Source: an uncultured Collinsella sp. (GTDB taxonomy: Bacteria; Actinomycetota; Coriobacteriia; Coriobacteriales; Coriobacteriaceae). Taken from it: 6,552 nt of DNA. The notes beneath the pieces are model-generated. The model saw only the letters and a list, made by a program, of their open reading frames with translations, ran no database searches and was not told where the DNA came from. This document shows positions 1 to 4,859 of the stretch, piece after piece. Position numbers and translations under genes: made by a program. The stretch's first letter is position 1. The number at the start of each line of letters is the position of its first letter. The stretch lies in NCBI GenBank assembly GCA_900754435.1, contig CAAECT010000020.1, positions 1 through 6,552 on the forward strand, given 5' to 3'.

Positions 1-845
1 CTTCCGCCAAGTCAAAGATCCGCCGCTATTTTGCCGCTGCGACCAAGGACGACGACGCTGCCGCCGGTCGCGATATGCTGGCCAAGGACCTGCGTAAGCG
101 TGGCTATGGCATTTCTACGCCGCGTTCGACGCGTGCACTCAACGCCGTGGCGGAGCAGTTTAACTTCAAGCAGCTCGAGGACCTGTTTGCCGCCGTCGGC
201 GCCGGCAAGGTTGCCCCGCGCGCTGTGGGCAATAAGGTCGAGCAAATCTTGGACCCCAAGCCCGAGGAACAGCTCACCAAGGCCGAGGCTATCGCCGAGG
301 TCGTGAAGCAGCCTGCTCGCGGCTCCAACCGCAAGCCGCAAAAGCGCGGCAAGAGCGCTAGTAACGGCATTATCGTCAAGGGCGAGAGCAACAGCGGCCT
401 GCTGGTCCGTCTGGCTCATTGCTGCAACCCCGTGACGGGCGACGACATCGTCGGCTTCATCACGCGCGGTCGTGGCGTTTCGGTGCATCGCGCCAACTGC
501 CCCAACGTCAAGGGTCTTATGGAACATCCCGAGCGCATGATCGATGTGGAGTGGGACGGCGCTGCCGACACCCTCTTCCAGGTCGAGATCGTGGTCGAGT
601 GCCTGGACCGCATGGGCCTGCTCAAGGATGTCACCATTGCCATTGGCGATGCGGGCGGCAATATCCTTTCTGCCGCCACGTCGACCAACCGCGAGGGTAT
701 TGCAACCCTGCGCTTTATGGTCGAGATCTCGGACGCGAGCGGTCTGGATCCGCTGCTGGCTTCCATCAGCAGTGTCGATTCGGTCTACGACGCTCGCCGT
801 CTTATGCCCGGCGAAGGCGGAGCTCAGCTCAAGCGCCGTGTGTAG
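1..845 (+). CDS. rel: Rel/RelA-SpoT family (p)ppGpp synthetase/hydrolase, C-terminal part (5' truncated by window)
   Basis: The reading frame is open from position 3 and gives 280 residues ending at TAG 843-845; the N-terminal hydrolase, synthetase and TGS domains lie upstream of the window. The fragment opens with SAKSKIRRYF, the conserved stretch that follows the TGS domain in Rel proteins, then an alpha-helical region (about residues 1-100). Next comes the zinc-finger/RIS domain with HCCNPVTGDDIVGFITRGRG (C140, C141) and HRANCPN (H162, C166). A C-terminal ACT domain spans about residues 190-270 (LFQVEIVVECLDRMGLLKDV). In the family this regulatory half contacts the ribosome and sets the balance of (p)ppGpp synthesis and breakdown in the stringent response; it acts in the cytoplasm on stalled ribosomes. 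As the apparent only long homologue, it is probably bifunctional Rel, but the catalytic domains cannot be inspected here. The internal ATG at 75 is not a start. Confidence 0.95.
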   Translation, partial: SAKSKIRRYFAAATKDDDAAAGRDMLAKDLRKRGYGISTPRSTRALNAVAEQFNFKQLEDLFAAVGAGKVAPRAVGNKVEQILDPKPEEQLTKAEAIAEVVKQPARGSNRKPQKRGKSASNGIIVKGESNSGLLVRLAHCCNPVTGDDIVGFITRGRGVSVHRANCPNVKGLMEHPERMIDVEWDGAADTLFQVEIVVECLDRMGLLKDVTIAIGDAGGNILSAATSTNREGIATLRFMVEISDASGLDPLLASISSVDSVYDARRLMPGEGGAQLKRRV

Positions 846-879
846 GTGCGAGAGCCTCTCAGCATCATAGATATTGGTT

Positions 880-918
880 ACGTTCGAGGCATCGTTTGGT
901 GCCTCGAACGTATTTTAG
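880..918 (+). terminator. Perfect 12-bp inverted repeat between rel and the MBL gene; probable terminator or leader hairpin
   Basis: The arms ACGTTCGAGGCA (880-891) and TGCCTCGAACGT (900-911) are perfectly complementary with an 8-nt loop, followed by the short T-rich tail ATTTTAG. The position, 35 nt after the rel stop, suits an intrinsic terminator for rel. The T-run is only four bases, and the AAGGAGG of the next gene starts 8 nt after the stem, so it may instead be a partial terminator or a structure affecting translation of the downstream gene. Confidence 0.6.
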
Positions 919-933
919 AAGGAGGGTATGCGC

Positions 934-1617
934 ATGGGCGATATGACTTTGGACCTGACACCCCGAGGTGCAGCTTCGATTGAGGCACTCGTCAACGGCC
1001 CGATTCAGACCAACAGTTACGTCGTGATTTCGAATGACGAGTGCTTAATCGTCGATCCGGCGTGGGAGGGCGAGCGTCTTGTGGAGCATATCCGCACCGC
1101 GCATCCCGAGGTTCGCGTACTCGGCTCTGTCTGCACGCACGGTCATGCCGACCATGTTGGCGGGGTCGCCGGGGTTCGAGCTGTCGTTGGCGACAGCGCA
1201 CTATATGAGTTGTGCGCTAAGGACGTGACGGTGCCTCGCGCAAATATCGAGGATCAGCGCGCCATGTGGGGTATTGAGACGCCCGATCCGGGCGAGCCGA
1301 CGCGGCTGCTTGCCGAGGGCGATACGATTGAATTGGGCGATATCTGCCTGCAGGTGATCGAGACGCCGGGGCATACGCCGGGCGGCATCGTCCTGTTCGC
1401 CGCGACCGAGCAGGGGAACATCGCCTTTGTGGGCGACACGCTTTTCCCGGGCAGCCACGGTCGTACCGATCTTTCCGGCGGTGACGAGGCGGCGATTATG
1501 CGCTCGCTCTCCAAACTTGCCAAGACGCTTCCGCCCGATACCGTTTGCTTGACGGGCCATGGCGATTCGACCACGATGGCGCGCGAACTTATGCAGAATC
1601 CGTTTATGCAGATGTAG
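934..1617 (+). CDS. Metallo-beta-lactamase fold hydrolase, glyoxalase II-like
   Basis: A 227-residue soluble protein with the full metal-binding set of the MBL hydrolase superfamily. It has THGHADH (H69, H71, D73, H74), H147 in ETPGHTPGG, D168 in VGDTLF and H209 in TGHG. This is the pattern of binuclear-metal thioesterase-type enzymes (hydroxyacylglutathione hydrolase-like). The length fits the small YcbL-type group rather than classical GloB of about 250 residues. The substrate cannot be read from sequence; a glutathione thioester is doubtful in this lineage, so 'MBL-fold hydrolase' is the safe name. No signal peptide is visible, so it is cytoplasmic. Two ATG codons are close: 928 lies only 2 nt after AGGAGG (920-925), while 934 lies 8 nt after it, so 934 is the better start (MGDMTLDL). 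It follows rel by 88 bp with a hairpin between, so co-transcription is uncertain. Confidence 0.9.
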   Translation: MGDMTLDLTPRGAASIEALVNGPIQTNSYVVISNDECLIVDPAWEGERLVEHIRTAHPEVRVLGSVCTHGHADHVGGVAGVRAVVGDSALYELCAKDVTVPRANIEDQRAMWGIETPDPGEPTRLLAEGDTIELGDICLQVIETPGHTPGGIVLFAATEQGNIAFVGDTLFPGSHGRTDLSGGDEAAIMRSLSKLAKTLPPDTVCLTGHGDSTTMARELMQNPFMQM

Positions 1618-1698
1618 GCTCGAAGCCGTCTTTCGAACCACGAAGACCGCTCAATCGTCAAGCTATTTTCCCCAGTGGGTCAATTCTGTGGGGCAAAC

Positions 1699-1713
1699 GG
1701 TCAAAAATTGTCC
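1699..1713. promoter_or_regulatory. Imperfect palindrome upstream of the aldolase promoter (possible operator)
   Basis: GGTCAAAAATTGTCC reads as GGtCAA-aaa-TTGtCC, two 6-nt half-sites with one T/T mismatch, lying about 50 bp upstream of the putative -10 box of the aldolase gene. A looser pair, CCCCA (1670-1674) and TGGGG, flanks the sequence just before it. An operator role is inference only. Confidence 0.25.
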
Positions 1714-1762
1714 AATCGGATGGTATTCGTGAACAAACGAACGTTTATGCTCGGGTATGTCG

Positions 1763-1771
1763 TGGTAAAAT
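1763..1771 (+). promoter_or_regulatory. Extended -10 promoter for the aldolase gene
   Basis: TGGTAAAAT matches the extended -10 pattern TGnTATAAT, with TAAAAT at 1766-1771. No good -35 box is found 16-18 bp upstream, as is allowed for extended -10 promoters. Transcription would begin near 1778, giving a leader of about 34 nt that contains the AGGAGG of the aldolase gene. Confidence 0.5.
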
Positions 1772-1811
1772 CTCAGGCGTTATCGGAGCAACCTTACAGG
1801 AGGTTTCTTTT

Positions 1812-2678
1812 ATGCTCGTCAACGCAGCAGACATGCTCAAGAAGGCCGAGGCCGGCAAGTACGCTCTCGGTGCCTTCAACACCAACAACCTCGAGTGGAC
1901 CCTGGCTATTCTCCAGGCCGCCGAGGAGGCCAAGTCTCCGCTGATCCTTCAGTGCACCGCTGGTGCCGCTAAGTGGATGGGCGGTTTCAAGGTCTGCGCC
2001 GACATGGTCAAGGCTGCCGTCGAGGCCACGGGCGTTACCGTCCCCGTCGCCCTTCACCTCGATCACGGTTCTTACGAGGACTGCTTCAAGTGCATCGAGG
2101 CCGGCTTCACGTCCATCATGTATGACGGCTCTCACGAGGAGACCTTCCAGCTTAACCTCGACCGCACCAAGGAGCTCGTTGAGCTTGCCCACTCCAAGGG
2201 CATGTCCATCGAGGCCGAGGTCGGCGGCATCGGCGGCACCGAGGACGGCGTGACCTCCAACGGCGAGCTCGCTGACCCCGCTGAGTGCAAGCAGATTGCT
2301 GACCTGGGCGTCGACTTCCTCGCCTGCGGTATCGGCAACATCCACGGCGTGTATCCCGCCGACTGGGCTGGCCTTTCCTTCGAGCGTCTGGGCGAGATCA
2401 AGGCTCAGACCGGCGACCTGCCCCTCGTTCTGCACGGTGGTACCGGCATCCCCGAGGATCAGATCAAGAAGGCCATCTCCCTGGGTATCTCCAAGATCAA
2501 CGTCAACACCGATCTACAGCTCGTCTTCGCCAAGGGCGTTCGCGAGTATATCGAGGCTGGCAAGGATCAGCAGGGCAAGGGCTTTGCCCCCCGCAAGCTC
2601 CTCAAGCCTGGTCGCGACAACATCGTTGCCCGCACCAAGGAGCTCATGGAGGAGTTTGGCTCCGTCAACAAGGCGTAA
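1812..2678 (+). CDS. fba: Class II fructose-bisphosphate aldolase
   Basis: A 288-residue zinc-dependent aldolase that interconverts fructose 1,6-bisphosphate with dihydroxyacetone phosphate and glyceraldehyde 3-phosphate in glycolysis and gluconeogenesis. Family marks: GAFNTNN near residue 20; HLDHG at 82-86 (catalytic D84, zinc ligand H85); IEAEVGGIGG at 133-142 with conserved acidic residues; zinc histidines H178 (GNIHGVY) and H208 (LHGGTG); and the phosphate-binding INVNTD at 229-234. The length matches the Bacillus FbaA-like group (about 285 residues) rather than the longer E. coli FbaA. The start is set by AGGAGG at 1798-1803, 8 nt before ATG 1812; the frame is open further upstream but has no better site. 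Very biased codons (AAG, CTC, GGC, GCC) suggest high expression. It appears monocistronic, with its own promoter and a large hairpin after the stop. Tagatose-bisphosphate aldolase is an alternative of the same fold, but genomic context gives no reason to prefer it. Confidence 0.96.
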   Translation: MLVNAADMLKKAEAGKYALGAFNTNNLEWTLAILQAAEEAKSPLILQCTAGAAKWMGGFKVCADMVKAAVEATGVTVPVALHLDHGSYEDCFKCIEAGFTSIMYDGSHEETFQLNLDRTKELVELAHSKGMSIEAEVGGIGGTEDGVTSNGELADPAECKQIADLGVDFLACGIGNIHGVYPADWAGLSFERLGEIKAQTGDLPLVLHGGTGIPEDQIKKAISLGISKINVNTDLQLVFAKGVREYIEAGKDQQGKGFAPRKLLKPGRDNIVARTKELMEEFGSVNKA

Positions 2679-2698
2679 GCGTCGCTAAACTTCCCACC

Positions 2699-2797
2699 GG
2701 AAGCCCCGTCTCCCTACACTGTTTCCTTTGCGCTCACCTGGCTTCGCCAGAAGTCGCGCCAAGGAAACAGTTCCGGGAGACGGGGCTTCCTTCGTTT
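2699..2797 (+). terminator. Very long interrupted hairpin downstream of the aldolase gene, probable terminator
   Basis: Four nested complementary blocks form one structure. They are 2699-2714 with 2775-2790 (16 bp, GGAAGCCCCGTCTCCC on the left), ACTGTTTCCTT 2718-2728 with AAGGAAACAGT 2761-2771 (11 bp), GCGC 2730-2733 with GCGC 2756-2759, and an apical CTGGC-TTC-GCCAG at 2738-2750. The tail TTCGTTT follows. It starts 20 nt after the aldolase stop, so termination is the likely job, but the length is far beyond a normal terminator. It also acts as a symmetrical element that could work on both strands. Confidence 0.75.
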
Positions 2798-2824
2798 AAC
2801 GCCGCAGGGTTACGAGTCTGAATT
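2738..2824. repeat. Tandem intergenic repeat, copy 1
   Basis: This is the loop and 3' arm of the large hairpin plus about 35 bp beyond it, from CTGGCTTCGCCAG to CTGAATT. It recurs 97 bp downstream at roughly 80-85% identity by eye, with small indels near the 3' end. Confidence 0.8.
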
Positions 2825-2834
2825 AAGGTGGCTA

Positions 2835-2923
2835 CTGGCTTCGCCAGAAGTCGCGCGACGGAATCAGCTCCGGGTGAACGGGGCCTCCTTTGTTAACTCG
2901 CTACAGGGTTACTGGGCTGAATT
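2835..2923. repeat. Tandem intergenic repeat, copy 2, lacking the 5' hairpin arm
   Basis: It begins with the same CTGGCTTCGCCAGAAGTCGC (identical to copy 1 over its first 21 bases) and ends with CAGGGTTAC and CTGAATT. The sequence matching the 5' arm (2699-2728) has no counterpart before this copy, so it cannot fold into the long hairpin. Differences such as GTCGCGCGAC (2850-2859), a local palindrome, are private to it. It looks like a decayed partial duplication. Confidence 0.75.
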
Positions 2924-2954
2924 CATTTTTTGACTACCGCTCGGCGGTGTTGAT

Positions 2955-2982
2955 GGCTCCCTTGTTGGGGCTTTCTTTTTTA
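2955..2982 (+). terminator. Intrinsic terminator upstream of the transglutaminase-like gene
   Basis: GGCTCCC, a TTGTT loop and GGGGCT form a short bulged stem followed by TTTCTTTTTTAT. A separate small hairpin, ACCGCTCGGCGGT (2936-2948), lies just before it. It would stop any transcript reading through from the aldolase side and so insulates the next gene. Confidence 0.6.
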
Positions 2983-2994
2983 TCTCGCTACAAT
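2965..2994 (+). promoter_or_regulatory. Promoter for the transglutaminase-like gene
   Basis: TACAAT at 2989-2994 is a near-consensus -10 box. TTGGGG at 2965-2970 is a weak -35 candidate with an 18-bp spacer and overlaps the 3' arm of the preceding terminator. Transcription would begin near 3001, downstream of the ATG at 2993, which argues for the later translation start at 3029. Confidence 0.5.
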
Positions 2995-3028
2995 GGACTT
3001 CAAGAGTTCTAATGACTTGGAGTTTGGT

Positions 3029-4462
3029 ATGGCTGTTATTAATGTGCTGCCTTCGGATGGGAAGGTTATTGACGAGGGTCCTGTTGGTTGCTCTGTTGAT
3101 GTTTGCTGCGATGACTTTCGCCATCTCGATATTGGACTACCGCCTGAGATTCTTCGTCTTAAGGATGCCGGGTATTTGACGCAGGCTGTTGCCGCCTGCG
3201 ATCGCCTTTTGGAGCAGAATCCTGAGCCTTCCCTGGCAGCCTGCGTTCGTGCCGAGCGGTATCGCATGCTTGAGACGCCGCTTCATTTTTCGGTGTCGCG
3301 CGCTCGGGCTATTGCGATGATTCGCGAGGAGTGGCCTGAGTTTACCGAGGAGCAGTTTGACGATTTGATTGACCGTAAGCGTATTGACTGGCGCTTTATC
3401 GATGGCGAGCTGTTCGTTCTCGACAACTTCCTCGATTCGCTTCGCGTATATCCCAAAGAGGTCCCCGGCATGCGTCCCGATTCTACGGACGGAATAGCAC
3501 TGCGCAACGAGATGCTCAAGGAGATGGAGTCGCAAAACGGATTGACTCGCGTTATTACGCTTCAGGCGTCCTTGTCTGTCCCCGGCGCTCTAGAGGGGGA
3601 GACCGTTTGCGCTTGGCTTCCCGTCGCGGCTGCCTGCCGTCAGCAGTCTCGGGTCGAGATTCTCGACATGACGCCGGAGGGTACTGTTGCTCCCGCGAAC
3701 GCTTCGGCGCGTACCGCCTCGTGGTCTTCTTCGAGTGAGCGCTCATTCTCGGTGACCTATCGTTATCACATCGATGCCGCTTATCGCGATATCTATGGGG
3801 GTGCGCTTCCGGCGCATCCGTGTATGGACGCGCCGCTGTCCGAGGATATTTCCGAGGACCGTCCGCACATTGCATTCACGCCGTATCTGCAGCAGCTGAC
3901 GGCCGGTGTTGCTGACGGACTCGAGGATCCGCTCGATCGCGTTCGTGCTATCTATGATTACCTGACACAGCATATCGACTATCGCTATCAGCCACCGTAC
4001 CTGCTTTTGGGATCTATTGCCGACGACTGTGCGCATTCGCTCCGCGGCGATTGCGGCGTTATGGCGCTCACGTTTATCACCATGTGCCGCATCGCGGGGG
4101 TGCCTGCTCGTTGGCAGAGCGGCCTGTATGTTGCGCCCGATTCGGTGGGGCCGCACGATTGGGCTGAGTTCTATACGCCACAGACCGGTTGGCTTAACGC
4201 CGACGTATCGTTTGGTTCCTCGGCACGCAGGATGGGGGAGGAGTGGCGTCGTCGTCACTACTTTGGCAATCTCGACCCGTGGCGTATGGTGGCCAACAAT
4301 CGATTCCAGGCTGAATTTGTGCCTGCTTTCGATGGTATGCGCGAGGATCCCTATGACAACCAGATGGGCGAGGCCTCGGTTGACGGACGTGGATGTCGTA
4401 AGCGGGAGATGTTACGCAAGGTTGAGCTTATCGAAATGCTCGAAGTTCCATTTTCGGACTAA
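3029..4462 (+). CDS. Transglutaminase-core domain protein, cytoplasmic, function unknown
   Basis: A 477-residue protein. The C-terminal half has a transglutaminase/protease-like core: LDRVRAIYDYLTQHIDY (about 302-318), the catalytic cysteine C342 in RGDCGVMALTF, H376 in GPHDWAEFY and D392 in LNADVSFG, i.e. the Cys-His-Asp triad in the usual order. The tail FGNLDPWRMVANN is followed by DPYDNQMGE, conserved as I recall in homologues from gut Firmicutes and Actinobacteria. Residues 1-170 are mostly helical with charged repeats (YLTQAVAACDRLLEQNPEP resembles a TPR-like helix pair); 171-280 look beta-rich. No signal peptide or membrane segment is seen, so it is probably intracellular, unlike many secreted transglutaminase-fold proteins. 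Substrate unknown; it could be a protease or amidase rather than a cross-linker. The start at 3029 has GGAG at 3019-3022 with 6-nt spacing; ATG 2993 lies inside the -10 box and lacks a ribosome site. It appears monocistronic. Confidence 0.85.
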   Translation: MAVINVLPSDGKVIDEGPVGCSVDVCCDDFRHLDIGLPPEILRLKDAGYLTQAVAACDRLLEQNPEPSLAACVRAERYRMLETPLHFSVSRARAIAMIREEWPEFTEEQFDDLIDRKRIDWRFIDGELFVLDNFLDSLRVYPKEVPGMRPDSTDGIALRNEMLKEMESQNGLTRVITLQASLSVPGALEGETVCAWLPVAAACRQQSRVEILDMTPEGTVAPANASARTASWSSSSERSFSVTYRYHIDAAYRDIYGGALPAHPCMDAPLSEDISEDRPHIAFTPYLQQLTAGVADGLEDPLDRVRAIYDYLTQHIDYRYQPPYLLLGSIADDCAHSLRGDCGVMALTFITMCRIAGVPARWQSGLYVAPDSVGPHDWAEFYTPQTGWLNADVSFGSSARRMGEEWRRRHYFGNLDPWRMVANNRFQAEFVPAFDGMREDPYDNQMGEASVDGRGCRKREMLRKVELIEMLEVPFSD

Positions 4463-4476
4463 TCAACAGAAAGCTG

Positions 4477-4485
4477 TGATAAACT
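4477..4485 (+). promoter_or_regulatory. Extended -10 promoter for tRNA-Leu
   Basis: TGATAAACT fits the extended -10 form TGnTATAAT and lies 16 bp before the mature tRNA 5' end. No clear -35 box is seen. The predicted start near 4492 would leave a leader of about 10 nt for RNase P to remove. Confidence 0.4.
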
Positions 4486-4501
4486 AACTCACGCATTACG
4501 T

Positions 4502-4588
4502 GCCCGAGTGGCGGAATTGGCAGACGCAGTGGACTCAAAATCCACCGTTGGCAACAACGTGCGAGTTCGAGTCTCGCCTCGGGCACCA
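4502..4588 (+). tRNA. tRNA-Leu (anticodon CAA)
   Basis: An 87-nt class II tRNA that decodes UUG. The acceptor stem GCCCGAG (4502-4508) pairs with CTCGGGC (4578-4584), with discriminator A4585 and an encoded CCA (4586-4588). The anticodon stem GTGGA/TCCAC encloses CTCAAAA, so the anticodon is CAA (4536-4538). The long variable arm CGTTG-GCAA-CAACG (4546-4559) is typical of leucine tRNAs. The T-arm is GCGAG-TTCGAGT-CTCGC (4561-4577). The D-arm region contains GGCGGAATTGGCAGACGC. It has its own promoter and terminator. Confidence 0.97.
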
Positions 4589-4634
4589 TACATGCAAGTG
4601 AGCGTTCAAGGGGGTTGCGGCCCCCTTTTTCGTG
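4566..4634. repeat. Direct repeat copy 1: tRNA-Leu T-loop to CCA plus terminator
   Basis: From TTCGAGTCTCGCC in the T-loop, through the encoded CCA and the terminator to TTCGTG, the sequence recurs at 4750-4817. The first 50 positions differ only once (T4599 against C4783). Only the terminator loop diverges, with a one-base length change. Confidence 0.9.
4608..4630 (+). terminator. Intrinsic terminator of tRNA-Leu
   Basis: AAGGGGG (4608-4614), a 6-nt loop TTGCGG and CCCCCTT pair perfectly, with five T residues at 4626-4630. It lies 20 nt after the encoded CCA. Confidence 0.9.
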
Positions 4635-4749
4635 CCGAACTCGCGTGAGCGCGCGAAGCGTTAAGCAAACAGGCCTGTGGCCTGTCTGTAGCGGAGCGTG
4701 GCGAGGGCGCCACGCGCCCGAAGCCCGGGGCTTCGCGAAGCGAAGGCCC
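4635..4749. other. Palindrome-rich island between the two tRNA 3'-end copies
   Basis: In 115 bp there are at least four perfect inverted repeats: ACAGGCC-TGT-GGCCTGT (4669-4685), GCGTGGCG-AGGG-CGCCACGC (4696-4715), GAAGCCC-G-GGGCTTC (4720-4734) and GCTTCGCGAAGC (4730-4741). CGAAGG-C-CCTTCG (4741-4753) reaches into the second repeat copy. The reading frames through it in both directions have no recognisable protein character. It may be a small non-coding structured element or a series of terminator-like hairpins. Confidence 0.7.
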
Positions 4750-4817
4750 TTCGAGTCTCGCCTCGGGCACCATACATGCAAGCGAGCGTTCAAGGGGGTC
4801 AAGGCCCCTTTTTCGTG
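4750..4817. repeat. Direct repeat copy 2: tRNA-Leu 3'-end fragment plus terminator (att-like)
   Basis: It begins exactly at the T-loop sequence TTCGAGT and keeps CTCGCCTCGGGCACCA and the downstream terminator, but everything 5' of the T-loop is missing, so no tRNA can be made from it. The distance to copy 1 is 184 bp. Integrases of tRNA-targeting elements recombine in this part of the gene, so an attachment-site remnant is possible. A collapsed tandem tRNA duplication is the other explanation. Confidence 0.8.
4792..4813 (+). terminator. Second copy of the tRNA-Leu terminator
   Basis: AAGGGG (4792-4797) pairs with CCCCTT (4805-4810) across a 7-nt loop, followed by the T-run to 4813. The stem is kept although the loop differs from copy 1, so it should still terminate read-through before the infC promoter. 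Confidence 0.75.
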
Positions 4818-4843
4818 TACGTAATGTGATAACGCGCTGTACG

Positions 4844-4852
4844 TGTTATTAT
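4844..4852 (+). promoter_or_regulatory. Extended -10 promoter for the infC operon
   Basis: TGTTATTAT carries the TGn extension and TATTAT at 4847-4852; the -35 region (TGTGAT near 4825) is weak. ATAAC (4829-4833) and GTTAT (4845-4849) are complementary across it. The predicted start near 4860 gives an untranslated leader of about 175 nt. Confidence 0.45.
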
Positions 4853-4859
4853 TCGCAAG

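Noticed and set aside
12..527. 171-codon open frame on the - strand inside rel
   Set aside because: It is antisense to the strongly conserved Rel C-terminal region, and alanine/leucine-rich as expected for a high-GC shadow frame.
1617..1650. Terminator after the MBL gene (GGCT-CGA-AGCC, and a bulged stem 1628-1647)
   Set aside because: The stems are only 4-7 bp and the T-runs are short or absent, so support is too weak to list as a terminator.
1545..1811. Upstream in-frame extension of the aldolase
   Set aside because: It overlaps the MBL gene's end, has no family similarity and runs through the promoter; ATG 1812 has AGGAGG at 8 nt and gives the normal N-terminus.
4566..4817. CRISPR array or complete second tRNA gene
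   Set aside because: Only two repeat units occur, and copy 2 lacks the acceptor 5' strand, D-arm and anticodon arm.
4615..4824. 69-codon + strand frame in the tRNA downstream region
   Set aside because: It is composed of terminator and palindrome sequence with no ribosome site; arginine/alanine-rich composition comes from the GC-rich repeats.
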